Source: Tetracentron sinense (Eukaryota; Streptophyta; Magnoliopsida; Trochodendrales; Trochodendraceae). From it: 64,000 nucleotides of DNA. The notes beneath the pieces were generated by a model. It worked only from the letters and a program-made list of their open reading frames with translations. It made no database searches and was not told the origin of the DNA. The position numbers and the translations under genes are program-made. The stretch covers positions 32,062,441 through 32,126,440 of the forward strand of contig CM026568.1 of NCBI GenBank assembly GCA_015143295.1, read 5' to 3'. Positions 33,601 through 44,999 of this stretch are shown here, in pieces (position 1 is the first letter of the stretch; the number at the start of each line of letters is the position of its first letter).

Positions 33601-36600
33601 TGTACTTTGAGCCCCCAAGGAAAAATTCCTAACTTCGCCGCTCTTCCATCAACATCAAGACATCCAAATGGTAGCACTTATCAGGAGAGTTTAGGGCTTG
33701 GATAAGTGTGTCAGATTCCACTATGATATCCTTTCAAGCTTTCTGTCGTGTAACAAGAATCTCCAAGTCAATAGCACGAGCTTCAGCAAAAAGAGGGGAG
33801 CCACATGAGGATGACTCAAACGAGAAGCTGAGCACCCGTCTGGAGCTATTCCTGCAAACAACAGTGGCACCCCCCACGACAATCAGATGGAAAATAACCC
33901 CCATCAGAACTAATGATCACCAAGTTAGGAGTGATGGGAACAAAAGAGGCAGGCATAGATGGCGGCTTCTCCACTGGGTCCAAAAAAACTTGCCTCAACA
34001 ATATTAGAAGCAAATGCCCGAGCTTTGCTAAGAACGGATTGGGGAGAATAGTTCAGATTCAAGAATTTTTTTTCATTTCATGATTTCCAAATATATCATA
34101 GAATTACAACCACTAGGAATAACAGATGATTCCCTTTAGGGAAATACTTGAGCTTAGTAAAAAAAAAAAATACCACCAATCACTGAAATGTTGAATCAAG
34201 TCCAAGCGAGACAGGATACTAAAGAAAGAGACTAACCAAATAGCTTGAGTGAAATCACACGATAACAGACAATGCTCAATAGTTTCCTTAGAACAACCAC
34301 ACCAAGGGCAAAAAATTGAATGAGAGATTTGGCGATGCGCTAAATTGTGCCCTACCGCCAAAGCATTAGAACAATAATGTCAAAGAAATACTATAGTTTA
34401 TTAGGTAATTTAGTTCCCCAAATGGATTTCCAAATAGAATTTGCCAAATTAGTACATGAACCCATAGATGGTGAGGCATTGTTAAGGGAAGATTCAATAG
34501 CGCAACATGATCTGAGAACCTGTCCTTAGGATCAAAATGTCAGAACCATCTATCCGCCCTCCCTCTAGAACTGGGAACAATATCTATGATTGCACGACCC
34601 ATTTGGGAAAATATATTGCCTTAATAAATTGGGCCCATGCGGAATTCGGGTTGGTGATTAATCTGTTGGGATTCAAAATAATATCATGTTAAACCTCAAC
34701 AAGATTATTCAAATCCTAGATCTATACCATGTGATAAAATTTTCTAGAATTCATAATCAAAACAGATATGGATTGAAATTAATAATCTTATACCTTTCGC
34801 TGGAATTTCCCTATTCCCTTCATGGTGTGACGCTAGGTTTCTCGACGCTTGAGAGGGATGAGAAGAGTCTTCTCTTTTCTCCTTAGGTCTGATTCAATGA
34901 GGTTTCTCAATGACGTATGAGAAAGAGGGACCCCCTCTTTGCTTTATATACCCTTGGAACCCTACCCATCATAAGATCTAAGGGCTAAGAGGGATCACAC
35001 CAAAGATCTAACGGTCGCCAACCCTGACCATGTTGTTAGCTTTAATAACACTTAAAGAGTCTCAATTTGATCACATCTCTTTAGTGAGACCCGTTAACCT
35101 TAACATTCTCTATTAACAGCAATACAATCCGAGTTTTGAAAACTAAGGATTACGTCAGACCACATGGGTTTTTATTTAATAAGAAAAACCCTAACATAAT
35201 CTCCATCACTTCTTAGCAAGCAAAGCATCATTGAATAGGGAAATGTCACGAAATCCCAATCCCCAACCTCTTTCTGTTTACAAATGTGAGACCACGATAT
35301 CCAAACAGTTTTCCTAGAGGTCCCTAAATTTCCCCACCAGAAATTCAGGATGGATTTATTAATGAGGTGAACAACCCCTATAGGTAAGTTGTAGCAAGTC
35401 ATAACATAAGAAGGAATGACAAAAGCCACCGATTGAATAAGATAAGTATGTCCCAACTGGGAGGGAAGTTTGTGCTTCCAGCCTTTGATTAATTTGGGGC
35501 AAATTCGGTCATGAATAGTAAGGAAATTAGTATGCTTTGCAAATCCAGATGCATAGGCAAACCCAAGTATCGGTTCAGCTTGAGGAGGATGGTATGCGAA
35601 GTAAAGGACTTATCATACGACGAAATCTGAAAGAGGTATTAGGTGAGAAGATGACGTATGATTGCTGATAATTGATAAGTTGCACAGTATTATTATTGTA
35701 TAGGTGGAGAATATCTTTCAACATCCCAGCTTGTTCCAAGGTGGCTTTGAGAAAAAAAATGTTGTCATCAGCAAATAATAATAAGTGGATAATTGGCTGA
35801 CTCCTTTGATATAATCGAATCCTTGGATACGATGAGAGGCTTCAGCATGACCAATAAGTAAGATAAGTGGTGACTAAGGTAGCATTTGTTAACACTAGTC
35901 TAAAAAGAAGTGTTTATTTGATAATTATGCTTAGTTGAACTTTAGATTGTTAAGTTTGCATGTCTACATTTTAGAAATTTTCTCTACTTTAAAATAGATA
36001 AGGGATGAAAGATCCCCTTGTTTAAGACCCCTCTAAGGAATATTTAGCCACTTGGGACGCCCATTAAAAAGCACTAAGTATAAGATTAAGCCAGAGCAAT
36101 TACACAAAAGGGCACACCACGATTCCAGAAACCCCAAGTGAGGGAGTACCATGTTTAAGAACTTTCATTCCACTTTGTCATAAGCTTGACACGTGTCAAC
36201 TTTGATATCCGTACAATAAGCACGCCTAGTAATTCATATCTTGAGACAGTGAGTCAGCGTGATGAGGTCATTATTCAAGATGTTCCGACCAATAAAAAAA
36301 GTCACTCTGCGCTTGGTGGACCAGCTCACTTAAAATACTTTTTAAGGCAATTAACCACCACCTTATCTAGAACTTTATATAATACATTATAGAGACTAAT
36401 ATGCCTACAATCCGAGACAAATTCTAGATGATGGTGCTTGGGCACGAGGACAATAAAAGAGTGATTGAAAGTTCGAGGACCATTTAACAAATGTTTAATA
36501 GAATTCACGATATCAGTGCGATGTTCTGCCATTCTAATTGAAAAAATTGAACTGGAAAACATAAGGACCCAGAGCTTTGAGAGGCCCAATTTAGACCAGA

Positions 36601-36890
36601 GCACATGAAATTTCCTCCTAGAGAAGGGACGTTGAAGCGTAGAAAACATATCCGACGAAAGCCCGGCGGGGATGTGCTCCAAGACTTCAGAAAAACCTGA
36701 AGGATTCATTGATTGAAATAAAGTAGAAAAGTGGCAAACAATGTGACCTTTAATTGTTGCATGGTCATACAACTAGTCCCCATTTCCATCACGTATACAA
36801 TAGATCAGATCCGGCGACGATAAGTCAAAGTTGTGACATGAAAGAATTTCGTGTTCTGATCACCCCCAATTGATCAATCACACCCCATAA
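33600..36890 (-). pseudogene. L1-type LINE carcass, RT and RNase H remnants
   Basis: On the minus strand, from right to left: GDQNTKFFH-like residues (about 36830), reverse transcriptase start (FVSDCRHISLYNVLYKVLDKVV, 36326-36772), the catalytic HLLLFADDN box (35761-35787), IPSYVMTCYNLP...FWWG (35172-35456), a zinc-binding RVT segment (CPWCGCSKETIEHCLLSC, 34113-34361) and an RNase H-like end (EARAIDLEILV..., 33690-33830). Frames are broken by shifts and stops. The 5' ORF1 is absent. A solo LTR interrupts it. Confidence 0.85.
34664..35196 (+). mobile_element. solo LTR (533 bp) inside the LINE
   Basis: It begins TGTTGGGATT and ends AACCCTAACA (TG...CA), flanked by a perfect 5-bp duplication TAATC (34659-34663 and 35197-35201). 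A TATA-like CTTTATATAC lies at about 34951. There are no internal genes, so the provirus was removed by LTR-LTR recombination. Confidence 0.82.
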
Positions 36891-37704
36891 TCAATTGTGA
36901 TAGTGAATTGATTGTATAAAAATCAATGGCTGAACAAGTATTATCCTGAATAATTCTGCTTGGTTCAAATTCTAGATAAAATGGATTTTGGGTAGAAAAA
37001 TGACTCTATTATAAATAATAATTTTAAATTTATACAAAGCACAAATCGTTTGGGATAATTTTATGTTCGGGATCATTTTAATTTATGCACCCCTTGCACA
37101 CATATGTTTGAGATAATTTTATGTCATCATGATGATCAAGATGAGGGTATTGAAATGTTATCGTGTTCAGTTGTCATTTAAATTTTATGAATGACATTCA
37201 TATGATCATAAGATTTTGTTCCGTTGTCATTCAAGAACTTTAGCAGATGTCTCTTATTAGGTAGTTTTTATCAACAAAAAATTAATTTTCCCTTTCAATA
37301 TCACCTCTCCTCCTCTCGATTTTTAAGAAATTAATCTCAATAAAATTGTTTTGTATTGGGCAAACCAAACGTAATTTTCAAAGTATAAAATTGCCATAAT
37401 TAATTTTAGCTGATTAATTCGTCTAAAAAATTTGAACCAAACGACCCCATGCTCTCACGGGTCAACATGATATTTGCACACCCTTGGATCCACCATTCGA
37501 TCACCCCAAACCGGGTGGTTGTGATCACCCGATTTAGCCAAATGTTTTACACAGTAGAGTGCATCTAAATGGATAAGAAATGATGAGTTTCCTCCTCATC
37601 CTCTGTTGGATACAGTATCACTCTTGATTTTATTTTCTATACCAGAATATAAGAATCCTATGTGTCCAATGTGTCCAATGTGGGAGCATTGTAGGAAGAG
37701 GAAT
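36891..37704. other. non-coding intergenic DNA
   Basis: AT-rich, no gene recognised; possibly the 5' edge of the LINE and older repeats (TCAATTGTGATAGTGAATTGATTG). Confidence 0.4.
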
Positions 37705-37713
37705 GCTAAGCAT

Positions 37714-37947
37714 GGGATCGGATTTGGTCCGGCCCTTGCCAGACCAAAACGCCTTTTAAACTTTGATTAAAAAATTTAACTCATGGGGTTAAATTTTTTT
37801 TAGTATTTTTTCTAAAAACAAAGGTTACATGGTTGAACCTTAAGGATTAGTGAAGTGTAACCATAATTAAGGGGTGTCAAAATGGTCACAGGTGGGATCG
37901 GAGCTAGACGAAAATTATCTGGCAAGGGCTAGATGAAATCCCATCCC
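37714..37947. mobile_element. Mutator-type foldback MITE, 234 bp
   Basis: It begins GGGATCGGATTTGGTC and ends ATGAAATCCCATCCC, flanked by a perfect 9-bp duplication GCTAAGCAT (37705-37713 and 37948-37956). Between the ends lie CCCTTGCCAG/CTGGCAAGGG arms and the shared core (AACCTTAAGGATTAGTGAAG, AACCATAATTAAGGGGTGTC). No ORF. Confidence 0.85.
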
Positions 37948-37966
37948 GCTAAGCATACTCCCCAAA

Positions 37967-38258
37967 GGCCTCGGATTGTCTCTGGCGAAGTCAGAAAGGG
38001 CCTGTCTCGGGCAACCATAGAATAGGGAACAAGTGGTGGAGAAGTCAAAACCATGAGCCTCATGATTTTGACTTCTCCACACACTACATGACACATGGCG
38101 ATAAGATGTTGAGATAAAAGGGAAGAGATATCAAGTGGGGAGAAGTCAAAATCATGGGGATAAAATGAAATCACTTCTCCCATTTTTAACGCCACATGTC
38201 CCTTATTCTATGGTTGCCCGAGAGCCCTTTCTGGCTTCGCCAGATACAATCCAAGGCC
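37967..38258. mobile_element. Mutator-type MITE, GGCCTCGGATTG family, 292 bp
   Basis: It begins GGCCTCGGATTGTCTCTGGC and ends CCAGATACAATCCAAGGCC; flanks CTCCCCAAA and CTCTCAAAA match 7 of 9. Its left duplication starts one base after the previous element's right duplication. Inside are inverted GAGAAGTCAAAA blocks and GACACATGGCGATAA. Same family as 20436-20687. Confidence 0.8.
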
Positions 38259-38356
38259 CTCTCAAAATCCTTATTATCACATTTCTACATAATAAAACAA
38301 ATGACTTTATGCTTTTTACCAAAAAAAAAAAACTTTACACGAAGTCATTTGTTTTA

Positions 38357-38529
38357 GAAGAGTGATAGCCCTACTCTCGGGTGTTTTTTACTCTCAATAT
38401 GAATCAACCACCTGTCCAATATATGTTAAAGCATTATAATCACTGAAAAAATGTGTACTTTAACAGTGATATTGGACAAGTGGTTGGTGTTGAGAATAGA
38501 AAACACTTGAGAATAGGGTAGCACTCCTC
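38357..38529. mobile_element. Mutator-type MITE, CTACTCTC family, 173 bp
   Basis: It begins GAAGAGTGATAGCCCTACTC and ends GGGTAGCACTCCTC, inverted, with GTGTTTT/AAAACAC arms inside. Flanks TTTGTTTTA and TTTGTTATT match 7 of 9. Related to 50848-51017. Confidence 0.7.
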
Positions 38530-38539
38530 TTTGTTATTT

Positions 38540-39214
38540 GTGTTATTATTTAAAAAGAATGAGAATAGAGAATGTGAGATTGAGCTCATATAGAGTCATT
38601 TGTTTTATTATATCAACAAGGTGAGAGTGAGGATAGTGGGAGTATGCTAGCATTCTTAAGAATTAGAGTATTTCCTTTGTATTTACATACGAAATAGATG
38701 ATGTTTCACCCTTTTAGCTTTGCTATTTTTAATAACCTGTCAACATTATATAACTTCATTTCTTTCCCCATCTGAATTGTACTTATCTGAGTGAAGCTTA
38801 TCTGGGTTGGGAGTGTGTGGTGTGTGCGTGAGTGAATGTGTGCCGCCTTCTTTCCAATTGCCTTCGGCTTCGCCTTGTGGTGGTGTTGAGTTAACCAAAA
38901 AAATTGTACTTTTCTAACCCACTAACTAGGATGTACCAAAAAATAAAAAAAAACTTATATATATATAATTGTACCCAAAAAAAACAAAAGACACCACAAT
39001 TTTGAGGTTGATACAAATTGTGATATTGTAAATAATTTTTCATGGAGCCTTGCTAGCCTTATTTTTAGGCATTTCTTACTTAAACCAAAAATCAACACCT
39101 CACACCTTACTTTAAAGAAAGATCAGCCCTCAAAACTGAGAATTGAGGTTTCTTAAACGGTTGCAGCCAAGTTTATTTTTCTTCTTAACTCACTGGAGAG
39201 GGAACAAATATGCC
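38540..39214. other. non-coding intergenic DNA
   Basis: No gene recognised; short direct phrase repeats (ATGAGTTTATGC-type text) and A runs only. Confidence 0.4.
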
Positions 39215-39770
39215 CCTATAAGGCTCAAATGATTATAAGTCTTTATCTGAGTTCCAATGTTTAAACAAGCCAAACTTGAGCCAGACCCTGTTTGGTTTGG
39301 CTCAAAACTCGGATTGTTAGGGTTAACTCTTGGAATATTATATATATATATATCTAATTTTGATAATGTTATTTATATTAATACAAAATAATACTTTAAT
39401 TTTCTTACAACTTACAATAAATAAATTTAAGAGATAATAATAACAAATTTTTTAAAAGTTAAAGTAGAAACCTGACCCAACTCTCTACTCTCTAGATTGA
39501 AAGACTAACTATCCTCAAATCTTATTATTTTATATATTAATGTATTAACTTTTTAGTAGTTAATTTAATAATAAATATTTTTATTAAAATTATAAAATAA
39601 AATAAAAATAATCATGTGAATCAAGTTTAAGCCAAACCGAGCTTGGCTTAGCTTGAATCAAATTCGAGCTCAAACAAAACTTAAACTAGATCAAGCTTGT
39701 TCAAACTAAGTTCAAGGCAAGGTCAAGCATGTTCAACCCAAGCTTGGCTAAACTCGGCTCAAGGGTTGGG
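39215..39770. repeat. GAGCC-repeat hAT-like copy, ends eroded
   Basis: Opposed TTGAGCC and GGCTCAAG arrays flank an AT-rich centre, as in 8041-8532. No clean ends or target duplication. Confidence 0.6.
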
Positions 39771-39940
39771 CCTTGTTTGGTCCATTAGGCCATCATTGGC
39801 AAAACAAGGCGTCGCTAAAAGACAAAGAACTTGCAATAGAGCTTATAAAAAAACCAGTCACATGTTTTCTCTTATTTTGAGTTTTAATATGAAGCGGAGC
39901 TGCATTTGAGTGGAGTTCCCCTTTTGATTTTAGAGGAGTG

Positions 39941-40062
39941 ATGAGGTGCGGTGTGGTTTCTCTATTGATAGATGTCTGGTGATCCAATCCTCGTGATGAG
40001 TCCTCAAGAGTTCTAATCCCCGAACTAACCACTAACTGTACGTTAGAAGTAATAAAAAAACA
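39941..40062 (+). mobile_element. short SINE with 12-bp target duplication
   Basis: TTTAGAGGAGTG occurs exactly at 39929-39940 and 40063-40074; the unit ends AATAAAAAAACA. The 3' phrase CTAACCACTAACTGTA is shared with 1731-1870. The head is truncated. Confidence 0.75.
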
Positions 40063-40074
40063 TTTAGAGGAGTG

Positions 40075-40513
40075 CTAGCCCAAACACACTGTTAATTTTT
40101 TTTCCGCGAACATAGTGTAGGTGTAACATATGGGATTGCTACCCTATAAGAGGGAGATGGGTTGACACTTGTTGTCACAACCTTACGTCTCGGGAAGACT
40201 GTTTTTAGGGTAGCATTTCTATTTGAATCCATAGATGGTGACAGTTTTATAATTATCGAGAGAGGTAGATCGGTTTTGCAATAATTTTTTTCTTCCTATT
40301 TACAAGATTGGCACCAACTTTCTGGTACTCTCATCTTTAATTTTCTTTTTTCCTAGAAGGGTTGCACGAGGAGAAAGTGGAACTTAGCACTCCTTTTTTT
40401 TTCCATGAAACCCTCTTAAGTCTTAACAATAACAAGAGAATGCGCTAGCACCAATCGCAACTGACGGTTGATGCGATTGGGCTGGTACTCCAGACAAAAC
40501 CTGCATAAAAGGA
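40075..40513. other. non-coding intergenic DNA
   Basis: No gene recognised; contains GGAGTGCTAGCCC-type phrases found at MITE edges elsewhere in the window. Confidence 0.35.
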
Positions 40514-40522
40514 TTTAGGATA

Positions 40523-40914
40523 GGTGCCAAATCATCTCCAGTGATAACCGGATGTGGCACATCCGGTTATCACCCCTAGAGGTCGCCAAGTGTCTCCTTT
40601 GACAACCCTTAACCATGGGTAAGGTTCACCCACCCCTAGGGTTCACCCACCTATTTTTGTTTTTTTTTTTAAAATATTAATTCTATTTTTAAAATTAAAA
40701 AATTGTTTTTAATATTAAAAAAACTTTAAAAACAGTTTTTTAATTTTAAAAATAGAATTAATATTTAAAAAAAAAACCAAAAATAGGTGGGTGAACCCTA
40801 GGGGTGGGTGAACCTTACCCACGGTTAAGGGGTGTCAAAGGAGACACGTGGCGACCTCTAGGGGTGATAACCGGATGTGCCACATCCAGTTATCACTGGA
40901 GAGGATTTGCACCC
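40523..40914. mobile_element. foldback MITE with palindromic ends, 392 bp
   Basis: Nearly the whole element is one inverted repeat around the AT centre near 40724. Each end also forms its own palindrome: 40541-40573 (perfect, centre at 40557) and 40864-40896 (one mismatch). The core reads GGTAAGGTTCACCCACCCC / GGGGTGGGTGAACCTTACC. The outermost GGTGCCAAATC pairs with GATTTGCACC. Flanks TTTAGGATA and GGTAGGATA match 7 of 9, a Mutator-like length. No ORF. Confidence 0.82.
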
Positions 40915-41244
40915 GGTAGGATAATGCTAGCACTACTTTCTTTTAAGTTTTACTTTCTTTTTGACTGGAGAGTGTGTTAGGGAAAACACGTGTTCATCTC
41001 TTAATGGAAGACAATAACACATGTTTAGTCCACAAAGAAAATGAGTTTGACAGAAAATGATGCTAGCATTGCCCAAGGATTTATTCCCCATACTTTGATT
41101 TTTCACTCATACAACCGTAAAATCCATTATTTCAACACTTCTGCAAGTAAACATGTAAAAAAAAAAAAAAGGGCCAGCTGAAAACCTTTCAGTAGGATCT
41201 CCCAGTACTGCCAACATCTATGTGTGTTCGGAGAGAAAGAGAGT

Positions 41245-42510
41245 CTAAATCTGCTCGAAAATATCGAAACTTGTCCCAGTTAGATCTTCCGAAAGTGACG
41301 TTAAAGGAAAGCTACTGAAATCGTCTGAACTGTGTGTATGTTGCAACTCTTCTTTCCATGAACTGAGCTTCACTTCTTCACTTTTAATCCCATTAAACTG
41401 GAACTGGAACATTGATTCTAACTTGGTCTCCTGGTCCCACGAGAAAACAGCATTTTCGGCCATATGGTTCATCTGGGATTCCACCCGACTGTTCATGATG
41501 CTGCTGTTACTAGAACTTTCCTTTGTTTCATTCAAGAATGTGGAATTCTCCGAAATTTCTGTCTCCCTCACATTACAATGATAGGAAGTTAAACTAGGCA
41601 ACGAATTAAACCCGAAATTGGAGTTCGTCTCCAGATGGGTCTGGTCAGATGGTCTGAAACTTTGGTGATATTGGCTTAGAAGGATCGAATTAGTCCCAAT
41701 TGAATCAATATCCGCTTGGATTTCGAAGAACGAAAAAGGATCGGGGACTGGTTTCAACAGAAAGTGTTCTCTTGAATCTTCAATGGGTCCAACATCGAAA
41801 TAGATCGAATCCTTAGGCGCAAATGTATGCCCAAGTGCTACTGAGCCTGATGTGGTTCGAGGTCTTTTCACCTGAGGCGGTTGCAGGGAGGCTTCTTCAA
41901 TACAATTCTTCTCATCTTTTACGCCGAATTGGCTCAACGGCTTGTGGTTACTCGGGTCAATTCCTTGCTGCCTGAGTTTCTTCTTCAGACATGAATTCCA
42001 GAAGTTTTTAATCTCATTGTCTGTTCTCCCTGGTAGTTGTGCTGCAATTTGAGCCCATCTGCGTCTCAAAAAATGAAGAGATTTGAATACCCATTTCAAT
42101 TTTAGCATCAAAGATTGTAAATTCAAGTCACATTCTTAGAAAAATCAGATACCTGTTGCCCAAAAGTTCATGTAGACTGACTATTAGATCCTCTTCTTGT
42201 TGTGAGAACATTCCTCTCTTAAGATCTGGTCTTAAGTAGTTTATCCATCTCAGTCTACAACTCTTTCCACACCTTTGCAGACCTGCAAGGACAGTAACAT
42301 AAAATTATCGAATTATTCATTATACTTTCTTTAGTTTTCAAATTAGCCAAAACTTCTAAAAGATGTGTCAGACTTACCTGCTTGTTTAGGAACAGAACTC
42401 CAACAACCAACTCCAAATCTGGTGATGTGGTTGAACAGTTTCTCATCTTCTTCAGGGGACCATAAACCTTTCCTTAGCTTTTGCTTTACACAGCACGAAT
42501 GGCGCCCCAT
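41245..42510 (-). CDS. R2R3-MYB transcription factor (3 exons), MYB61/MYB86-like
   Basis: A nuclear DNA-binding activator or repressor of the plant R2R3 class. Exons: 42510-42378, 42282-42153, 42058-41245, phases 1 and 2, GT-AG borders, 358 residues. R2 lies in exons 1-2 ([24 protein letters not shown], then [20 protein letters not shown]). R3 spans exons 2-3, with its first tryptophan replaced by Phe (GMFSQQEE) as is normal in plants, and the recognition helix [13 protein letters not shown]. The sequence after R3, [20 protein letters not shown], is typical of the MYB61/50/55/86 group, known in secondary wall, seed coat and carbon-allocation control. The C-terminal ~240 residues are Ser/Asn/Glu-rich and likely activate transcription. 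The domain start at the short MGRHSCC is the family start. Which orthologue it is cannot be settled here. The ORF 41245-42126 begins inside the second intron. Confidence 0.94.
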
Positions 42511-42962
42511 TTGTGACAATGGTGATCCAGAGATTGATGAAAATTCCGATTACCCGCCCGGGCTAGAGCCCAAACAACTCAACCATGATGGGCTGTGAGG
42601 GAAAGGATCAATTAAGATCTGATTTATGATAACAGAGTGGAAAATTGAGAATAGTTTTTGGTTTTTTAAAGGGATGAGAGAGAATCAAGCTTAGAATTCA
42701 AGTCAAGGGGTAGAAGGGAGAGAGAAGAACCCTGGAAGGTGAAGCAATCAAGTGGGTTTTACGCAAATCTGGTGCTGCTTTTGTATAAGAATGAATTGGG
42801 TTTTAAGGTATCTGCAGCTCTAGAAAATTACAACTATAACAATTAACAAATGAGAATAGCTATATAAACGTGTACTTGAGAGAGTTGTTAGTTCAGTGCT
42901 AGCTCTATCTCACATCTATTAAATATCGGCCGGCACTGATACGTCATGAAGTTTAGGGCCCT

Positions 42963-42986
42963 ATATATATATATATATATATATAT
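42963..42986. repeat. (AT)n microsatellite
   Basis: An uninterrupted AT dinucleotide run next to the minus-strand SINE, possibly derived from its tail. Confidence 0.7.
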
Positions 42987-43150
42987 GGTTCGAGATACAC
43001 GTTTAAGCCGCAACGCCGATTAGGTGTTAGTATCTATCAGTTAGTGTGCAGGTGGAGAGTATATAAAAACTCTCACCCTCTCGGGAATGAAACCCGATAC
43101 CTCCCCCAAAGTAGAGGATACAATACCACTGGGACAAAGCCCTGGTGTGT
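42987..43150 (-). mobile_element. SINE, minus strand
   Basis: The reverse strand carries GGGTTTCATTCCCGAGAGGG and CTCCACCTGC...AGATACTAACACCTAATC, matching the SINE at 7129-7300. Similar flanks TAGGGCCCTATATATA (42954) and TAGGCCCTAGATATAT (43151) suggest the target duplication. The tail is the AT run at 42963-42986. It lies upstream of the MYB gene. Confidence 0.72.
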
Positions 43151-43159
43151 TAGGCCCTA

Positions 43160-44995
43160 GATATATACGCATTATGATAAGGTACCTTAGAGCTTTTTTT
43201 TTTGTTTTTGGTATGGTACCTTAGAGCTATTCTGGGCTAACGAAATTCTTTTGATACGCATCAGCCCACATGGTTCAGTTATAAGATAATGCTCTTTTTT
43301 TTTCTCGGGCAATGAAGGGTGTCCCAAACCTTTCGAGCCAAGGACTAGTCCTTTTAGCACCGTTCATAATTTTCCCTACCGACACCAAAGAAAGTTGAAG
43401 AGTACGAGTTGAATACACTACCAAATGGAGCAAACCCGGGAGGTAGTTCTTTTTAGTCCTCCAGGTGGCACAAGTAGCGCACGAAGTGATGTAGCTAACG
43501 TCCCTGCCGTGACCTAATCACCGCCTATACATAAATCTGTAAATACATGATAGGAAATGTTTGAATGATTGGAGGGATGATAACCGTTAATGTGACAGAC
43601 AGGATAGGGGTTGGAGATATAACTGCAGTGCCTTGGGCAATACGAAGCCAGCGCGATGCACCAAATCGGTTCCACGTACGTGATACGACCAACTACTACA
43701 ATAATCGTTCCCCATCATTTTCTGTTTTAGCTTATGTTTTTGTTGAGAATGATGGCATGGTGTATTTCAACACCAACCTCCACCATTACTTCATATAAGA
43801 AGTATTTCAAACGGATGATTAGAATTGTTCCATTCAAAGAATACATATCATGGAGTTGAGGCTTATCATTCTCAATGGACCCTTACCCCATGATGCCAAT
43901 GCGTTCGATCAGTGGAGTGGGGCACCTCTTGGATGATGCATCGATGATCAATCAAACATCATAACAAAAAGGCGTGGTGCCAGGATTCTCTTGTAGGCTG
44001 GGGGTAAACAATGGGGGTTCGGGGGGTGAAGTCCCTATTTTTTTTTGAGGAACCAAGTTCATTGGAAACTTGGCCATCGCTTCTATTTGTTGTCCGTTTG
44101 TAATGAATATATTTTTTTATAAGAAATTTTAGAGGGACTAGAGCCCTATCTTCCTCTCTTAAGCAACACCCCTATTAATATTATATAATTTTTTTTTCAA
44201 AATTTCAGGAAGCTCCCTGGCTCCATGTGATTCTGCCCCTGATAACAAATTGCAAATAAGCATTGCTCGTGAAGCACGTTGTTTTTGTATGTGACTAAAA
44301 TGTGATAAATGTGAGGGTACTTTGGTCATTGAAGGGAAGACGTATTTTGTTCAAGAAGATTATGGATCACACGTGAAACATAACCTATCTGGTTGTGAAA
44401 GAAAACATTATATCGACGGCTATAAAATAAGTTGATTTAATTACTATAATAATAATCATTGTTCTATCCTACGCCGGCTTGGTATAATACGCACCTTGTG
44501 CCGAGAGAAACAGAGTGAAAATATAATAGGCGGCTTAGTATAATAAAATGCATCGTTGTATCCTACCCCTAACCCGGATTGTCCTTACAAATTTAGCAAT
44601 ATATATTCCCTTGAAATATTAGCAATGTGGGGCCCTAAGGAGTATTTGTGTCGTTTAAGGGGTATCGCTTTTGTCGTTGACTAACGGCCTCACGTACCAA
44701 CTTATTTGAGAAGAGAACTCTGCAAATGATAACGACCGTTTACTAATCCGTCTCTTCTCCTCTAAATTGTGCCACGTATGTTTTCTGGTTATACGTCACG
44801 ATGACGTGCCTGACATATTCGAGTGCAGCACCGTATATTTCAAAGGAAAATAAACATATCAGCTGTTACGTTTAATTTAATTTGCAAATACATTGTTGTG
44901 TATAATAGAATTACTAATTAGTTAACTCAATATTACTCAACTGTTGTGCACGAACTTCATTCATCTACTTGAATTGCCGTCAAAAATGTTTTAGG
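43160..44995. other. non-coding intergenic DNA
   Basis: Nothing with family features; the 77-codon ORF at 43565-43798 has no recognisable domain. Upstream DNA of the MYB gene may extend here. Confidence 0.4.
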
Positions 44996-44999
44996 GGAA

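Noticed and set aside
27480..36890. endogenous virus origin for the reverse transcriptase fragments
   Set aside because: Order and motifs (F-x-DD box, zf-RVT, RNase H, no LTR of their own) are those of plant LINEs.
43565..43798. 77-codon ORF upstream of the MYB gene
   Set aside because: No domain, no signals of expression, and length within chance expectation.
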